A stretch of DNA of 64,000 nucleotides from Streptomyces hoynatensis (GTDB lineage: Bacteria; Actinomycetota; Actinomycetes; Streptomycetales; Streptomycetaceae): NCBI RefSeq assembly GCF_003626535.1, contig NZ_RBAL01000014.1:1-64000 (forward strand). Direction: 5' to 3'. The notes under the pieces were generated by a model that did no database searches, was not told the DNA's origin, and saw nothing but the letters and a program-made list of their open reading frames with translations. Shown one piece after another: positions 8,592 through 18,073 of the stretch. The translations under genes were made by a program, and so were the position numbers. Each line of letters opens with the position of its first letter. Position 1 is the stretch's first letter.

Positions 8592-9074
8592 ATGTGTGAG
8601 ACAGAGGGGATGCCCGGGGGTTCGGGGGCGTCGGGTCAAGAGGGCGGGGCGAGCGAGGTGCTGGTGCGGGCCGCCGTCCTGGCGGAGGTGGCCGAGGTGC
8701 TCGCGTTCTGGCGGCGGGCCGCCGAGGGGGTGAGCGTGAGCGACGACGTGGCGGGGGTGCGGGGGCTGCTGGAGCGGGACCCGGAGGCCCTGCTTTCGGC
8801 CTGGATCGGCGGGCGGCTCGTGGGCACCGTGATCGCCGGCTTCGACGGGTGGCGCTGCCACCTCTACCGGCTCGCGGTGGCGCCCGAGTACCGGCGGCGC
8901 GGGGTGGCCACGGCGCTGCTGGCGGCGGCCGAGCGGCGGTTCGAGGCGCTGGGCGGGCGGCGCGCCGACGCGATGGTGCTGCACCGCAACGAACTCGCCC
9001 GGCACGCCTGGGCGTCGGCGGGGTACCGGCGGCAACCCGAGTGGGGGCGCTGGGTGAAGCCGCTGCCCCGATGA
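8592..9074 (+). CDS. GNAT family N-acetyltransferase
   Basis: 160 residues with a clear GNAT core: LYRLAVAPEYRRRGVATALL (motif A with the R-R-x-G-x-A acetyl-CoA loop) and a C-terminal block (LHRNELARHAWASAGYRR) that matches motif B. The first 20 residues are Gly/Ser-rich, and an internal ATG at 8610 could be the true start. It is transcribed away from the secretion-like operon; the 275-nt gap between them contains an ACGTG/CACGT inverted pair near 8459-8478 but no recognisable promoter. Substrate unknown. Confidence 0.85.
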   Translation: MCETEGMPGGSGASGQEGGASEVLVRAAVLAEVAEVLAFWRRAAEGVSVSDDVAGVRGLLERDPEALLSAWIGGRLVGTVIAGFDGWRCHLYRLAVAPEYRRRGVATALLAAAERRFEALGGRRADAMVLHRNELARHAWASAGYRRQPEWGRWVKPLPR

Positions 9075-9155
9075 GTCCGGGCGGCGGCCGGGGTCTCTTT
9101 CCGCGGGGGCCCGCGAACTGGCGTGGGCGCCCGCGGAGTTCCCGGGAGGCCGGTG

Positions 9156-9524
9156 GTGGGTGCGGTGGAGTTCGTGGTGCGGGGACCGGTACGGCTCGGG
9201 GACGTCCCCGGGGTGTGCGCGCGGTTCGCGGGCGCCGTGCGGCGCAGCGGGGCCGCCCGGGCGGTGGTCGACCTGGCGGCGCTCGACGGGGCCGGCCCGG
9301 CCGCGATCGAGACGGTGGCCAGGCTGCGGCTGACCGCGACGCGGCTGCGGTGCGCGCTGGCGTACCGGAACGTGGGCGAGGAGCTGTACGGCCTCCTTGC
9401 GGCGCTGGGGCTGGCGGAGCTACTCGGCGGCTGCGGCCTCGGGGAGGTGGCCGGGCAGGCCGAACAGCGGGAAGAGGCGGGCGGTGTCGAGGAAGGCGTT
9501 GATCCCGGTGATGCGGCCGCCTGA
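9156..9524 (+). CDS. STAS-domain protein (anti-sigma antagonist-like)
   Basis: 122 residues. The pattern EFVVRGPVRLGDVPGVCARF, then ARAVVDLAALDGAGPAAIETVARL, is that of STAS domains, where the Asp/Ser loop (here LAALDGAGPAA) normally carries the phosphorylatable Ser. That serine is not evident, so classical RsbV-type switching is doubtful. GTG 9156 is chosen because GGGAGG lies six bases before it; GTG 9153 is an alternative. The last 105 nt run antisense through the 3' end of the sigma-factor gene, and the encoded tail after residue 85 is Glu/Gly-rich and unlike the rest. Confidence 0.62.
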   Translation: MGAVEFVVRGPVRLGDVPGVCARFAGAVRRSGAARAVVDLAALDGAGPAAIETVARLRLTATRLRCALAYRNVGEELYGLLAALGLAELLGGCGLGEVAGQAEQREEAGGVEEGVDPGDAAA

Positions 9525-10484
9525 GAACTCGATGACCTGCAGCGCCCAGGGGCGGTGGCCGCCCGCCGGGTCGGGGCGGTACTGGCCGAAGGCGGGGAGG
9601 CCGTTGGCCCGGGTCGGTATGAGGCGGGAGCCGGCGCAGCCTATTCCCTCGCCCGCCATCCAGGCACGGATGTCCGCGGGGCCGCGCATCCACAGCTCGT
9701 AGGGCGGCATGGACAGGGTGGCGTCCTCGTGCAGCAGGGCGGTGAGGGAGTCCAGGTCGTAGGCCTCGAAGGCCCGCAGGTAGCGGTCGAGGAGGCCGCG
9801 CTGCTCCTCGGTGAGGGCGGCGGCGCCGTGCTCGGCGGCGTCGCCCGCCTCGCTGAGGCCGGTGGCGGCGAGGGTGCCGCGGGCGCGCTGGAGGGCGCTG
9901 TTGACCGAGGCGACGGTGGTGCCGAGGAGCTCGGCCACCTCGGCGGCCCGCCAGCTGAGCACCTCGCGCAGGATGAGGACGGCGCGCTGCCGCGGGGCCA
10001 GGTGCTGGAGGGCGGCGACGAAAGCGAGCCGGACGGACTCGCGGGTCTCGGCCTCCTCGGCCGGGTCGCGCAGCATGCGGCTGTCGGGCATCGGCTCGAT
10101 CCAGGCCGTCTCGGGCAGCGGGGGGCCGAGGACGGCGGAGGCGGTCGGGGTGGGCGAGGACAGGTCCATGGGGCGGGCGCGGCGGCTGCTGCCCGAGAGC
10201 ATGGTGAGGCAGACGTTCGTCGCGATGCGGTAGAGCCAGGAGCGCAGCGAGGAGCGGCCCTCGAAGCGGTCCAGGCTGCGCCAGGCGCGCACCAGGGTCT
10301 CCTGGACCGCGTCCTCGGCCTCGAAGGCCGAGCCGAGCATGCGGTAGCAGTAGGCCGTGAGCTCCCTGCGGTGCTCTTCGAGCTGCGTCTCGCTGATGCG
10401 CGGCCGGCCGGCCGCCTCCCCGGCGGGGGTGGCCTGCGCGGCCTGGGGGGTGCCGGCGCCTGCTGCCGTCGCGGTCTGGCTCAT
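9420..10484 (-). CDS. SigG-like sigma-70 factor with SnoaL-type C-terminal domain
   Basis: 354 residues. Region 2 (YRMLGSAFEAEDAVQETLVR, residues about 47-66) and region 4 (LAPRQRAVLILREVLSWRAA, AEVAELLGTTVASVNSALQR) form a complete ECF-type sigma factor. About 110 extra residues at the C-terminus resemble a SnoaL/NTF2 fold (LDRYLRAFEAYDLDSLTALL, DIRAWMAG, VIEFSGGRITGINAFLD). The linker with LPETAWIEPMPD fits the TIGR02960 group related to M. tuberculosis SigG. No anti-sigma gene lies beside it; in this class the extra domain is thought to control activity. ATG 10484 follows GGGAGCG. Confidence 0.85.
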   Translation of the reverse strand: MSQTATAAGAGTPQAAQATPAGEAAGRPRISETQLEEHRRELTAYCYRMLGSAFEAEDAVQETLVRAWRSLDRFEGRSSLRSWLYRIATNVCLTMLSGSSRRARPMDLSSPTPTASAVLGPPLPETAWIEPMPDSRMLRDPAEEAETRESVRLAFVAALQHLAPRQRAVLILREVLSWRAAEVAELLGTTVASVNSALQRARGTLAATGLSEAGDAAEHGAAALTEEQRGLLDRYLRAFEAYDLDSLTALLHEDATLSMPPYELWMRGPADIRAWMAGEGIGCAGSRLIPTRANGLPAFGQYRPDPAGGHRPWALQVIEFSGGRITGINAFLDTARLFPLFGLPGHLPEAAAAE

Positions 10485-10760
10485 TGCTCGCTCCCTGGCG
10501 TGTCCGGCCACGGAGCGCTTTGCCCCGGTTGGCCCTCGTTGACGGTGGATCGACCTACGACCGTCACCATAGTCAGGGGGTCTGACAATGCCGGGTAACC
10601 GCGGGCCCGGCCGGCCCGGGACCGGCCGGGGGAACGGCCAGGAGACCCGTGCGCAGCCCATGCGAAGCCCGTGTACAGCCCGTGCGGGAGCGGCACGGCG
10701 CGGCTGCCGGAACGGGGGGCGGGAGCCGCGGCCGGGGCGGGACCCGGGCGCGGGCGGGTG

Positions 10761-11543
10761 TCAGGCGCGGAGCTCGTCGGCGAGGTCCTCGGCCTCGTCC
10801 CTGCTGTAGTCGCCGGCGAGCACGATGGAGCCGCCCGTGATGGGTTCCGGGAGCGCGGGGGCGGCCAGCAGCCGGTCCCCGTGGAGCATCGCTATCCGGT
10901 TGGCGGGGGGCTCCCGCCGGGCGACGTCCGCGGACAACGCGCCGAAGGCGGTCGCGTCCTCGGGCTGGAAGGTGATCTGCACCTGCCAGGTCGCCGGGTT
11001 GACCGGGTCGGCGACGGCGACGACCTCCCGCAGCCGGTCGGTGACCATGCCCCGTTCCGGGGCGATGGTCAGGCACGCGTCGTGGGAGACGTCCTCGACG
11101 GTGTTTCCGCCGGTGGCGGGGCAGCCGCCGGCGGCCGCCGCGGTCACCGGCAGGACGCGCAGCGGCTCGGCGAGGCGCCCGTCGGCGCGGGCCGCGTTGT
11201 CCGCGGAGGCCAGGGCGAGGAAGGTCAGCAGCCCGCCGAGGAGGGCGAGGACGGCGACGAGGAGGAGGGCCGCGGAGTTGCCGGCGAGGCGGCCGGGGCG
11301 GGGAGAGCCGCCGGCCTGCGGGCCGGGCGGGCCCGGCGGCCGGGGCGCCGGGGGCCCGGGGAACTCCGGGACCCCGGGAGGCTGCGGGGACTGCGGGGGC
11401 TGCCGGAACTGCTGCGGCTGCCGCGGCTGCCATGGGTGCCGTGCCTGCTGCGGCTGCCGGGGCAGGTGCGGGGACGGGGGGCCGGAGGGGCCGGGCGTTC
11501 CGGGTCCGTCCTGCGCCGGGCCGCCCGCGTCGCCGTAGCTCAT
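10761..11543 (-). CDS. membrane protein with SecD P1-head-like extracellular domain
   Basis: 260 residues. A Pro/Gln-rich cytoplasmic N-terminus (residues 1-85) is followed by one transmembrane helix (about 90-113) and an extracellular domain. Its end closely follows the SecDF P1 head subdomain: TWQVQITFQPEDATAFGALS, then RIAMLHGDRLLAAPALPEPI, then TGGSIVLAGDYSRDEAEDLA. True SecD has twelve-helix SecDF topology; here only the P1-like module is present on a single anchor, so protein-export motor activity is not expected. It starts about 100 bases from the divergent kinase gene and shares its Streptomyces-style MSYGD opening with other anchored proteins. Function unknown. Confidence 0.68.
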   Translation of the reverse strand: MSYGDAGGPAQDGPGTPGPSGPPSPHLPRQPQQARHPWQPRQPQQFRQPPQSPQPPGVPEFPGPPAPRPPGPPGPQAGGSPRPGRLAGNSAALLLVAVLALLGGLLTFLALASADNAARADGRLAEPLRVLPVTAAAAGGCPATGGNTVEDVSHDACLTIAPERGMVTDRLREVVAVADPVNPATWQVQITFQPEDATAFGALSADVARREPPANRIAMLHGDRLLAAPALPEPITGGSIVLAGDYSRDEAEDLADELRA

Positions 11544-11643
11544 CCCGGTCCCCCTCGCGAGCCGTTGCCTCCCGCTTAAAGTAGCGGTATCGGTGCCCCC
11601 TTCGCAGGTGGCTTCGGGGAACGGATGCTTGGGGGTTCGGGGA

Positions 11644-13215
<1,572 letters not shown>

Positions 13216-13313
13216 GCGCGTTCCGGGGGCGCCCGGGGGCGCCCGCGGGCGGCCGCGCGGAGGCGTGCGCGGGAAGGCGCCCGCGGGAAGGGGCGCGCGC
13301 GAAGGGGCGCGCG

Positions 13314-14198
13314 CTACTTCAGCAGGCGGGACAGGCGGCGGTCGGCCAGGGGCTTGCCGCCGGTCTGGCAGGTGGGGCAGTACTGGAGCGAGGAGTCGCT
13401 GAAGGAGACCTCGCGGATCGTGTCCCCGCACACGGGGCACGGCTCCCCGGTCCTGCCGTGCACCCGCAGTCCGCTCCTCTTCTCCGCCTTCAGCCGCCCG
13501 GCCACGACCCCCTGCGCACGCCCGACGGCGGCGCGGAGGGTGTCGCCGAGGGCCGCGTACAGCCGGTGCGCCTCCTCCTCGGTCAGCCGGCCGGCCGGCC
13601 GGAACGGCGACATGCGGGCGGCGTGCAGGATCTCGTCGGAGTAGGCGTTGCCGATCCCGGCCAGGACGCTCTGGTCGCGCAGCAGGCCCTTGAGCCGCCG
13701 CCGCTCCCCGCGCAGCAGCCCGGCGAACGCCTCCGCGGTGAACGCGGGGTCGAGGGGATCGGGGCCGAGGCGGGCGATGCCCGGCACCTCGGCGGGGTCG
13801 CGCACGCAGTGGACGGCCAGCCGCTTCTGGGTGCCCGCCTCGGTGAGGTCGAAGCCGGAGGCCGGGGCGCCCGGCGGGTGGGGGCCGAGGGCCAGGGCGA
13901 CGCGCAGCGCGAGCGGGCCCTTGCCGGGGCGGGGCGGGGCCGCCGGGAGGGCGTCCTGCCAGCGCAGCCAGCCGGCCCTGGCGAGGTGGAAGACCAGGTG
14001 CAGCTCGCCGGCGCGCAGGTCGAGGAACTTGCCGTGCCTGGTGACCGCGGCGACCGTCTCGCCCTCGAGCGCGGTGAGTGGGGGGTCGTAGGTCTTCAGC
14101 ACGTGGAAGGCGACCGGGACCGCGCGCACGATCTGGCGGCCGACCGTGTGCTCGGTGAGGAAGGCGCGCAGGGCCTCGACCTCGGGCAGTTCAGGCAT
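13314..14198 (-). CDS. Fpg/Nei family DNA glycosylase
   Basis: 294 residues. It begins MPELPEVEALRAFL, with the catalytic Pro2 and Glu3 of the Fpg/Nei family, and keeps the H2TH region (LRDQSVLAGIGNAYSDEIL) and a C-terminal four-Cys zinc finger (CPVCGDTIREV, then YCPTC). It removes oxidised bases from DNA by beta/delta elimination in base-excision repair. The last residues (GGKPLADRRLSRLLK) replace the usual short finger end. Streptomycetes encode several paralogues, and the substrate (8-oxoG versus oxidised pyrimidine) cannot be decided here. Stand-alone gene, convergent with the kinase gene. Confidence 0.92.
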   Translation of the reverse strand: MPELPEVEALRAFLTEHTVGRQIVRAVPVAFHVLKTYDPPLTALEGETVAAVTRHGKFLDLRAGELHLVFHLARAGWLRWQDALPAAPPRPGKGPLALRVALALGPHPPGAPASGFDLTEAGTQKRLAVHCVRDPAEVPGIARLGPDPLDPAFTAEAFAGLLRGERRRLKGLLRDQSVLAGIGNAYSDEILHAARMSPFRPAGRLTEEEAHRLYAALGDTLRAAVGRAQGVVAGRLKAEKRSGLRVHGRTGEPCPVCGDTIREVSFSDSSLQYCPTCQTGGKPLADRRLSRLLK

Positions 14199-14406
14199 GT
14201 TTTCATCCTATTTCCTCCCTTGTTTTTCCGCCCCGATGTCCCGGAAGGGGCGATCGGGGGTGGCGGGGGCGAACGCGCGGCACCGTGGGCGGACACGGAC
14301 ACGTGCCGGCAGACGCGAACGGGTGCGGAGGAGCGCGGATGGGCGCCGGGAAACGCGGGTTTCCCGGCCCGCCGGGCCGGGGTGCGCGGGGGCCGGGACG
14401 CGGAAC

Positions 14407-15054
14407 TCAGCGCTTGCGGGCCAGGGTCAGGCCGTCGCGGATCGGCAGGAGCACCGACTCGACCCGCTCGTCGGCCACCACCGTGTCGTTGACCTTGCGG
14501 ATCGCCAGGTCGGCCGGGTCGGAGGCGGCCGGGTCGGCCACCCGTCCGCCGCGCAGCACGTTGTCCAGGGCGAGCAGGCCGCCGGGGCGCATGCGGGGGA
14601 CCAGCTCCTCGTAGTAGGCGGGGTAGCCGGTCTTGTCCGCGTCGATGAAGGCGAAGTCGAAGGTCTCCTCGCGCGGAAGGGCGCGCAGCATGTCGAGGGC
14701 CGGGCCCAGGCGCAGCTCGATGCGGTCGGCGAGGCCGGCGCGCGCCCAGTAGCGGCGGGCCACCGAGGTCCACTCCTCGTTGACGTCGAGGGCGAGCAGG
14801 CGCCCGTCGGCGGGCAGGGCGCGGGCGATGCAGATCGAGGAGTAGCCGGTGAAGGTGCCGATCTCCACCGCCTGCCGCGCCCCGCACAGCCGGGCGAGCA
14901 GGGTGAGGAGGGCGCCCTCGTCCTGCGTGATCTGCATGCTCAGCCGCTCGGGCAGGGTGCGCGCGGTCTCCTCGGCGAGGTCGCGCAGCACCTCGTCCTG
15001 CGGGGTGGCGTGGGCCAGGAGGTAGTCGTTCAGGGCGGGATTCACGATGCTCAT
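14407..15054 (-). CDS. class I SAM-dependent O-methyltransferase
   Basis: 215 residues, the size of catechol/caffeoyl-CoA-type O-methyltransferases (PF01596). SAM motif I is AVEIGTFTGYSSICIARALP (about 62-81), the metal/acidic block is FAFIDADKTGYPAYY, and RPGGLLALDNVLRGG follows, with Asp residues that bind the divalent metal. It probably methylates a hydroxyl of a phenolic or similar small molecule. It lies alone between the glycosylase and the lipoprotein gene. The ATG at 15054 has no clear ribosome site, so its mRNA may be leaderless. Confidence 0.88.
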   Translation of the reverse strand: MSIVNPALNDYLLAHATPQDEVLRDLAEETARTLPERLSMQITQDEGALLTLLARLCGARQAVEIGTFTGYSSICIARALPADGRLLALDVNEEWTSVARRYWARAGLADRIELRLGPALDMLRALPREETFDFAFIDADKTGYPAYYEELVPRMRPGGLLALDNVLRGGRVADPAASDPADLAIRKVNDTVVADERVESVLLPIRDGLTLARKR

Positions 15055-15104
15055 GGGGGGAGGGTACGCACGGCGGCGGGCGCCGGCCCGCCGCCCGGCC
15101 GCCC

Positions 15105-15180
15105 GGGCCCGCCGCCCCGGCCGCCCCGCCCCGGGCCCGCCGCCCCGGCCGCCCCGCCCCGGGCCCGCCGTCCCGGCCGC
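15105..15180. repeat. 28-bp GC-only tandem repeat, 2.7 copies
   Basis: Units at 15105-15132 and 15133-15160 are identical, and a third partial unit at 15161-15180 has one change. The unit contains only G and C and begins GGGCCCGCCGCCCC. It fills the gap between the lipoprotein stop and the methyltransferase start, in the leader of the latter. Confidence 0.85.
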
Positions 15181-16389
15181 TCAGGGCTGCATGGGCCCCG
15201 GCACGTCCGCGCGGTCCTCGTCGGCCGCCCGCTCCTCGTCGCGCACCTGGAGGTAGAGCAGCGCGACCGCCAGGTCGTCCGGGGTCAGCGGCCGGTCCTC
15301 GGCTCCCTCGCCCTCCCCGGACTCGGGGGCGTTGAGGGAGAGCGCCGAGCCGCCCGCGAGGGACAGGCTCAGCGGCAGGGAGCCGGCCTCGGGGCCGCCG
15401 AACTGGCCGAGGTCCACGGTGACCTCGTCCAGGACGCCGTTGCGGATCGCGAGTTGCGCCTCCACCGGGGCGTTCTCGTCGGCGGGCTCGTCCACCAGCG
15501 GGGGCAGCCCGAACCGTTCGGTCTCCGCGGCGAGCACGGTGAACAGCGGGCCCAGGGCGCGCCGCGCGTCCCCCGCGGACATCGTCACGGTGACCAGTTC
15601 GGCGCCGCCGGCCTGCCCGGCGGGGTGCAGCGTGGCGCCCGAGCGGAGCGCGGAGTTCAGCTCCTCGACCAGCTCCCACTGCGCCTCGGGCGTCAGCAGC
15701 TCGCCGCCGTCCAGCAGCGCCCCGCCCAGCCGGTCGGCGGTGGCGGCGTCCACGTGGCCGCTCTCGTGCAGCGCCTGCGCGTACGCGTCGAACTCGTAGG
15801 GGTCGACCTCCACCCAGTCGCCCCCCAGCGCCCTGGCGGCGTTCTCCAGGGAGCCGGGCAGCAGGTCGGTGTCCTCCTCGAAGCGGTGGGCGCGCGAGAC
15901 GGCCGCCTCGTCCCCGCCGAGTACCTCCTCCACCAGCGCCTCGGTGCCGAGCCTGACGTAGGTGCGATCCCCTATGTTCTTGATGCCGGTGACGTCGCGG
16001 CCACCGAAGTTGACGGTCATCGCGCCGTCGAGCGGGTCGTCCTCGTCCAGGTCGCGCAGCGCCTCGTCGCGGCCGGGGTCGCCCACCGCGACCGTCAGCT
16101 CCAGCTGGGAGAGCAGCCGCGCGTCCTCGGCCGAGGGCTGCCGGCCGGTGCCGTTGCGCGCGGCCGACCGGCTGAGGTAGTCGCGTACCTGCTCCGGGGT
16201 GGCGTCCAGCGAGGCGGCGACCGTCAGGGCCTCCCAGGACAGCAACTCGTCGACCGCGTCCGACACCTCAAGACCTGTCGTGGCGTTCTGCACCGCCTGG
16301 CAGGCCCCGACGGCGGCGGTGAGCAGCGCGACGCCGCAGACGGCGGCCAGCCGCAGGAACGAGGGGCGGGTGTGCGCGCGGGTACCGAT
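15181..16389 (-). CDS. large lipoprotein with no standard start codon
   Basis: About 402 residues if read from 16389. The first ATG/GTG/TTG in frame is the GTG at 16293, but the reading frame continues upstream through a textbook lipoprotein signal: basic RAHTR, hydrophobic FLRLAAVCGVALLTAAV, then the lipobox Cys (LTAAVGAC, Cys near 16302). An AGGAG sits seven bases before an ATC codon at 16389-16387, so ATC may be the start. The mature part is acidic, with no recognised domain; repeated helical stretches (PEAQWELVEELNSALRSGA) and a C-terminal LQVRDEERAADEDRAD tail. It is probably anchored outside the membrane. Alternative: a lost start codon and a shortened, cytoplasmic product. Confidence 0.62.
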   Translation of the reverse strand: MGTRAHTRPSFLRLAAVCGVALLTAAVGACQAVQNATTGLEVSDAVDELLSWEALTVAASLDATPEQVRDYLSRSAARNGTGRQPSAEDARLLSQLELTVAVGDPGRDEALRDLDEDDPLDGAMTVNFGGRDVTGIKNIGDRTYVRLGTEALVEEVLGGDEAAVSRAHRFEEDTDLLPGSLENAARALGGDWVEVDPYEFDAYAQALHESGHVDAATADRLGGALLDGGELLTPEAQWELVEELNSALRSGATLHPAGQAGGAELVTVTMSAGDARRALGPLFTVLAAETERFGLPPLVDEPADENAPVEAQLAIRNGVLDEVTVDLGQFGGPEAGSLPLSLSLAGGSALSLNAPESGEGEGAEDRPLTPDDLAVALLYLQVRDEERAADEDRADVPGPMQP

Positions 16390-16416
16390 GACGTCGCTCC
16401 TGTGCGGGTAGGGGGC

Positions 16417-16472
16417 GGTGACGCACGGGCGTCGCCGCCGGCTTCGGCGGGCGGCGACGCCCGTGCGTCACC
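16417..16472. repeat. perfect 23-bp inverted repeat in a divergent promoter region
   Basis: Arms 16417-16439 and 16450-16472 are perfectly complementary around a 10-base loop GGCTTCGGCG. It lies between the divergently transcribed lipoprotein and UbiX-type genes, not after a stop codon, so it is not an ordinary terminator. It could be a bidirectional transcript insulator, a protein-binding site or a leader structure; its inner edge is about 28 bases from the proposed ATC start. Confidence 0.8.
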
Positions 16473-16649
16473 GACCAGTCTCCACCGGCACCGCGGGAAC
16501 TCCCCGACGGCCCTCCCCCTGTGGCCGAGGCGTCACCGAGCGGTAAGCGGCTTGTTAGAAACGAGGCCGCAACGAGGGCGTGCCGCGCCCCGCGCGCCCC
16601 CGGGACGGGCCCCCGCGGGCGGCGGCCCCGGCGGGGCTAGCCTCGGACC

Positions 16650-17348
16650 ATGCAGCCCAGCGAGCCGGAAGCCGTCCCCGCACCCGCGCGCGAGCCGTGG
16701 ATCGTCGGAATCTCAGGCGCGTCCGGGACGCCGTACGCCGCCGCCGTGCTGCGTGCGCTCCTGGCCGCGGGGTGTGAGGTGGACCTGGTGGTCAGCCGGG
16801 CCGCCAGGCTGACGCTGCTCGACGAGACCGGCATCCCCTTCCGCGACGCGCACTGGGCACAGGACCTGGCCGAGTGGCTGGGCAGGGGAGCGGACGGCAA
16901 GCCGGGCGCGTTCGAGCCGGCCGCGGCGGACCTGGCGCGGGTGCGCCACTGGGCCGCGGGGGACCTGGCGGCGGGCCCGGCCTCCGGCTCCTACCCGGCG
17001 CGCGGGATGCTGATCGTGCCCGCCTCGACCGCCGCGGTCGCCGGGGTCGCCCTCGGCCTGTCCAAGGACCTGCTCCAGCGCGCCGCCGCCGTCACCCTCA
17101 AGGAACGCCGCCGGCTGGTCCTCGCCGTCCGCGAGACGCCGCTGACCGGCCAGACGCTGCGGCAGCTGGTGGCGCTCGACGAGGCCGGGGCCGTGGTGCT
17201 GCCCGCCTCCCCCGCCTTCTACGCCGGGGCCACGCACCTGCAGGACCTCGTCGACTTCGTCGCCGGCCGGGTCCTGGACGCGGCCGGGGTGCCGCACGGC
17301 CTCTACCGGCGGTGGCGCGGGGAACTCGGCGGGCCAGGCGGGCGGTAG
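16650..17348 (+). CDS. UbiX-type flavin prenyltransferase (menaquinone pathway)
   Basis: 232 residues. The N-terminal block GISGASGTPYAAAVLRAL binds FMN, and VPASTAAVAGVALGLSKDLL, RRLVLAVRETPLT and LPASPAFYAG are the other UbiX signatures. UbiX joins dimethylallyl phosphate to FMN to make the prenyl-FMN cofactor of UbiD-type decarboxylases. In the futalosine pathway this supports decarboxylation of the prenylated naphthoate (the mqnL/mqnM step). It is upstream of the AsnC-like regulator and mqnE in the same direction. A central insert (GRGADGKPGAFEP) is longer than in E. coli UbiX. No UbiD or prenyltransferase gene is adjacent. Confidence 0.88.
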   Translation: MQPSEPEAVPAPAREPWIVGISGASGTPYAAAVLRALLAAGCEVDLVVSRAARLTLLDETGIPFRDAHWAQDLAEWLGRGADGKPGAFEPAAADLARVRHWAAGDLAAGPASGSYPARGMLIVPASTAAVAGVALGLSKDLLQRAAAVTLKERRRLVLAVRETPLTGQTLRQLVALDEAGAVVLPASPAFYAGATHLQDLVDFVAGRVLDAAGVPHGLYRRWRGELGGPGGR

Positions 17349-17475
17349 GGACGTGCCGCGCCCGGGCGGCCGACGGCCAGGGACGCCACCGGGCCGCCCA
17401 CTCGTAGGTGGCCGGGCGCGAATGCCTTAGATTCGTCTGTGCAATCGACCAGGGGACGAGGAAGGCTCTGCGACG

Positions 17476-17937
17476 ATGGACGCGGTGGACAGGCAGCTCA
17501 TCCAGGCCCTGCGGGAGAACGGCCGGGCCTCGTATGCCGAACTCGGCCGCCTCGTCGGCCTCTCGGGACCCAGCGTCACCGACCGCATCAACCGGCTGGA
17601 GGCGGCCGGCGTCATCACCGGCTACCGGGCCACCGTGGACGCCCGCTCGCTGGGCCTCGGGGTCACCGCCCTGATCGGCATCCAGCTCTCCGACGCCGTC
17701 GACCACGAGGAAGTCGCCGACCGGCTCCGGGACTTCGCCCAGATCGAGGACTGCTGGTTCATCGCGGGGGAGGACTCGTTCATGGTGAAGGTCCGCGCCG
17801 GGGACGTGGACGGGCTGGAGCGCACCGTGCGGCGGCTCACCGGCACCAAGGGCGTCTCCCGCACCAGGACCACCGTGGTGCTCTCCACCAAGTGGGAGAA
17901 CCGGGTCGGCGACCTTCCCGGCGGGGCGCAGGCGTAG
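17476..17937 (+). CDS. Lrp/AsnC family transcriptional regulator
   Basis: 153 residues. The N-terminal helix-turn-helix (LIQALRENGRASYAELGRLV, then GLSGPSVTDRINRLEAAGVI) and the C-terminal RAM ligand-binding domain (GVTALIGIQL, CWFIAGEDSFMVKVRAGDVD) are complete. Such proteins form octamers that sense amino acids. It sits between the UbiX-type gene and mqnE on the same strand with gaps of 127 and 136 nt. It may regulate the neighbouring quinone genes, but no operator was recognised. Confidence 0.93.
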   Translation: MDAVDRQLIQALRENGRASYAELGRLVGLSGPSVTDRINRLEAAGVITGYRATVDARSLGLGVTALIGIQLSDAVDHEEVADRLRDFAQIEDCWFIAGEDSFMVKVRAGDVDGLERTVRRLTGTKGVSRTRTTVVLSTKWENRVGDLPGGAQA

Positions 17938-18073
17938 TCTCGACCGCAGCGCAAGACGGATCACCGGGCCGGGCGAGGCCGAGCCGGACCGGAGCACACA
18001 CAGGCCGAACGGGGCCGAACGGGGCTGTACAGGGCCGAACGAGGCCGGGCGAGGCGGGCAGGAGGCGCGAGGC

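Noticed and set aside
8356..9693. 445-residue minus-strand frame over the GNAT and STAS genes
   Set aside because: Pro/Arg-rich shadow with no domain; the plus-strand genes carry clear motifs.
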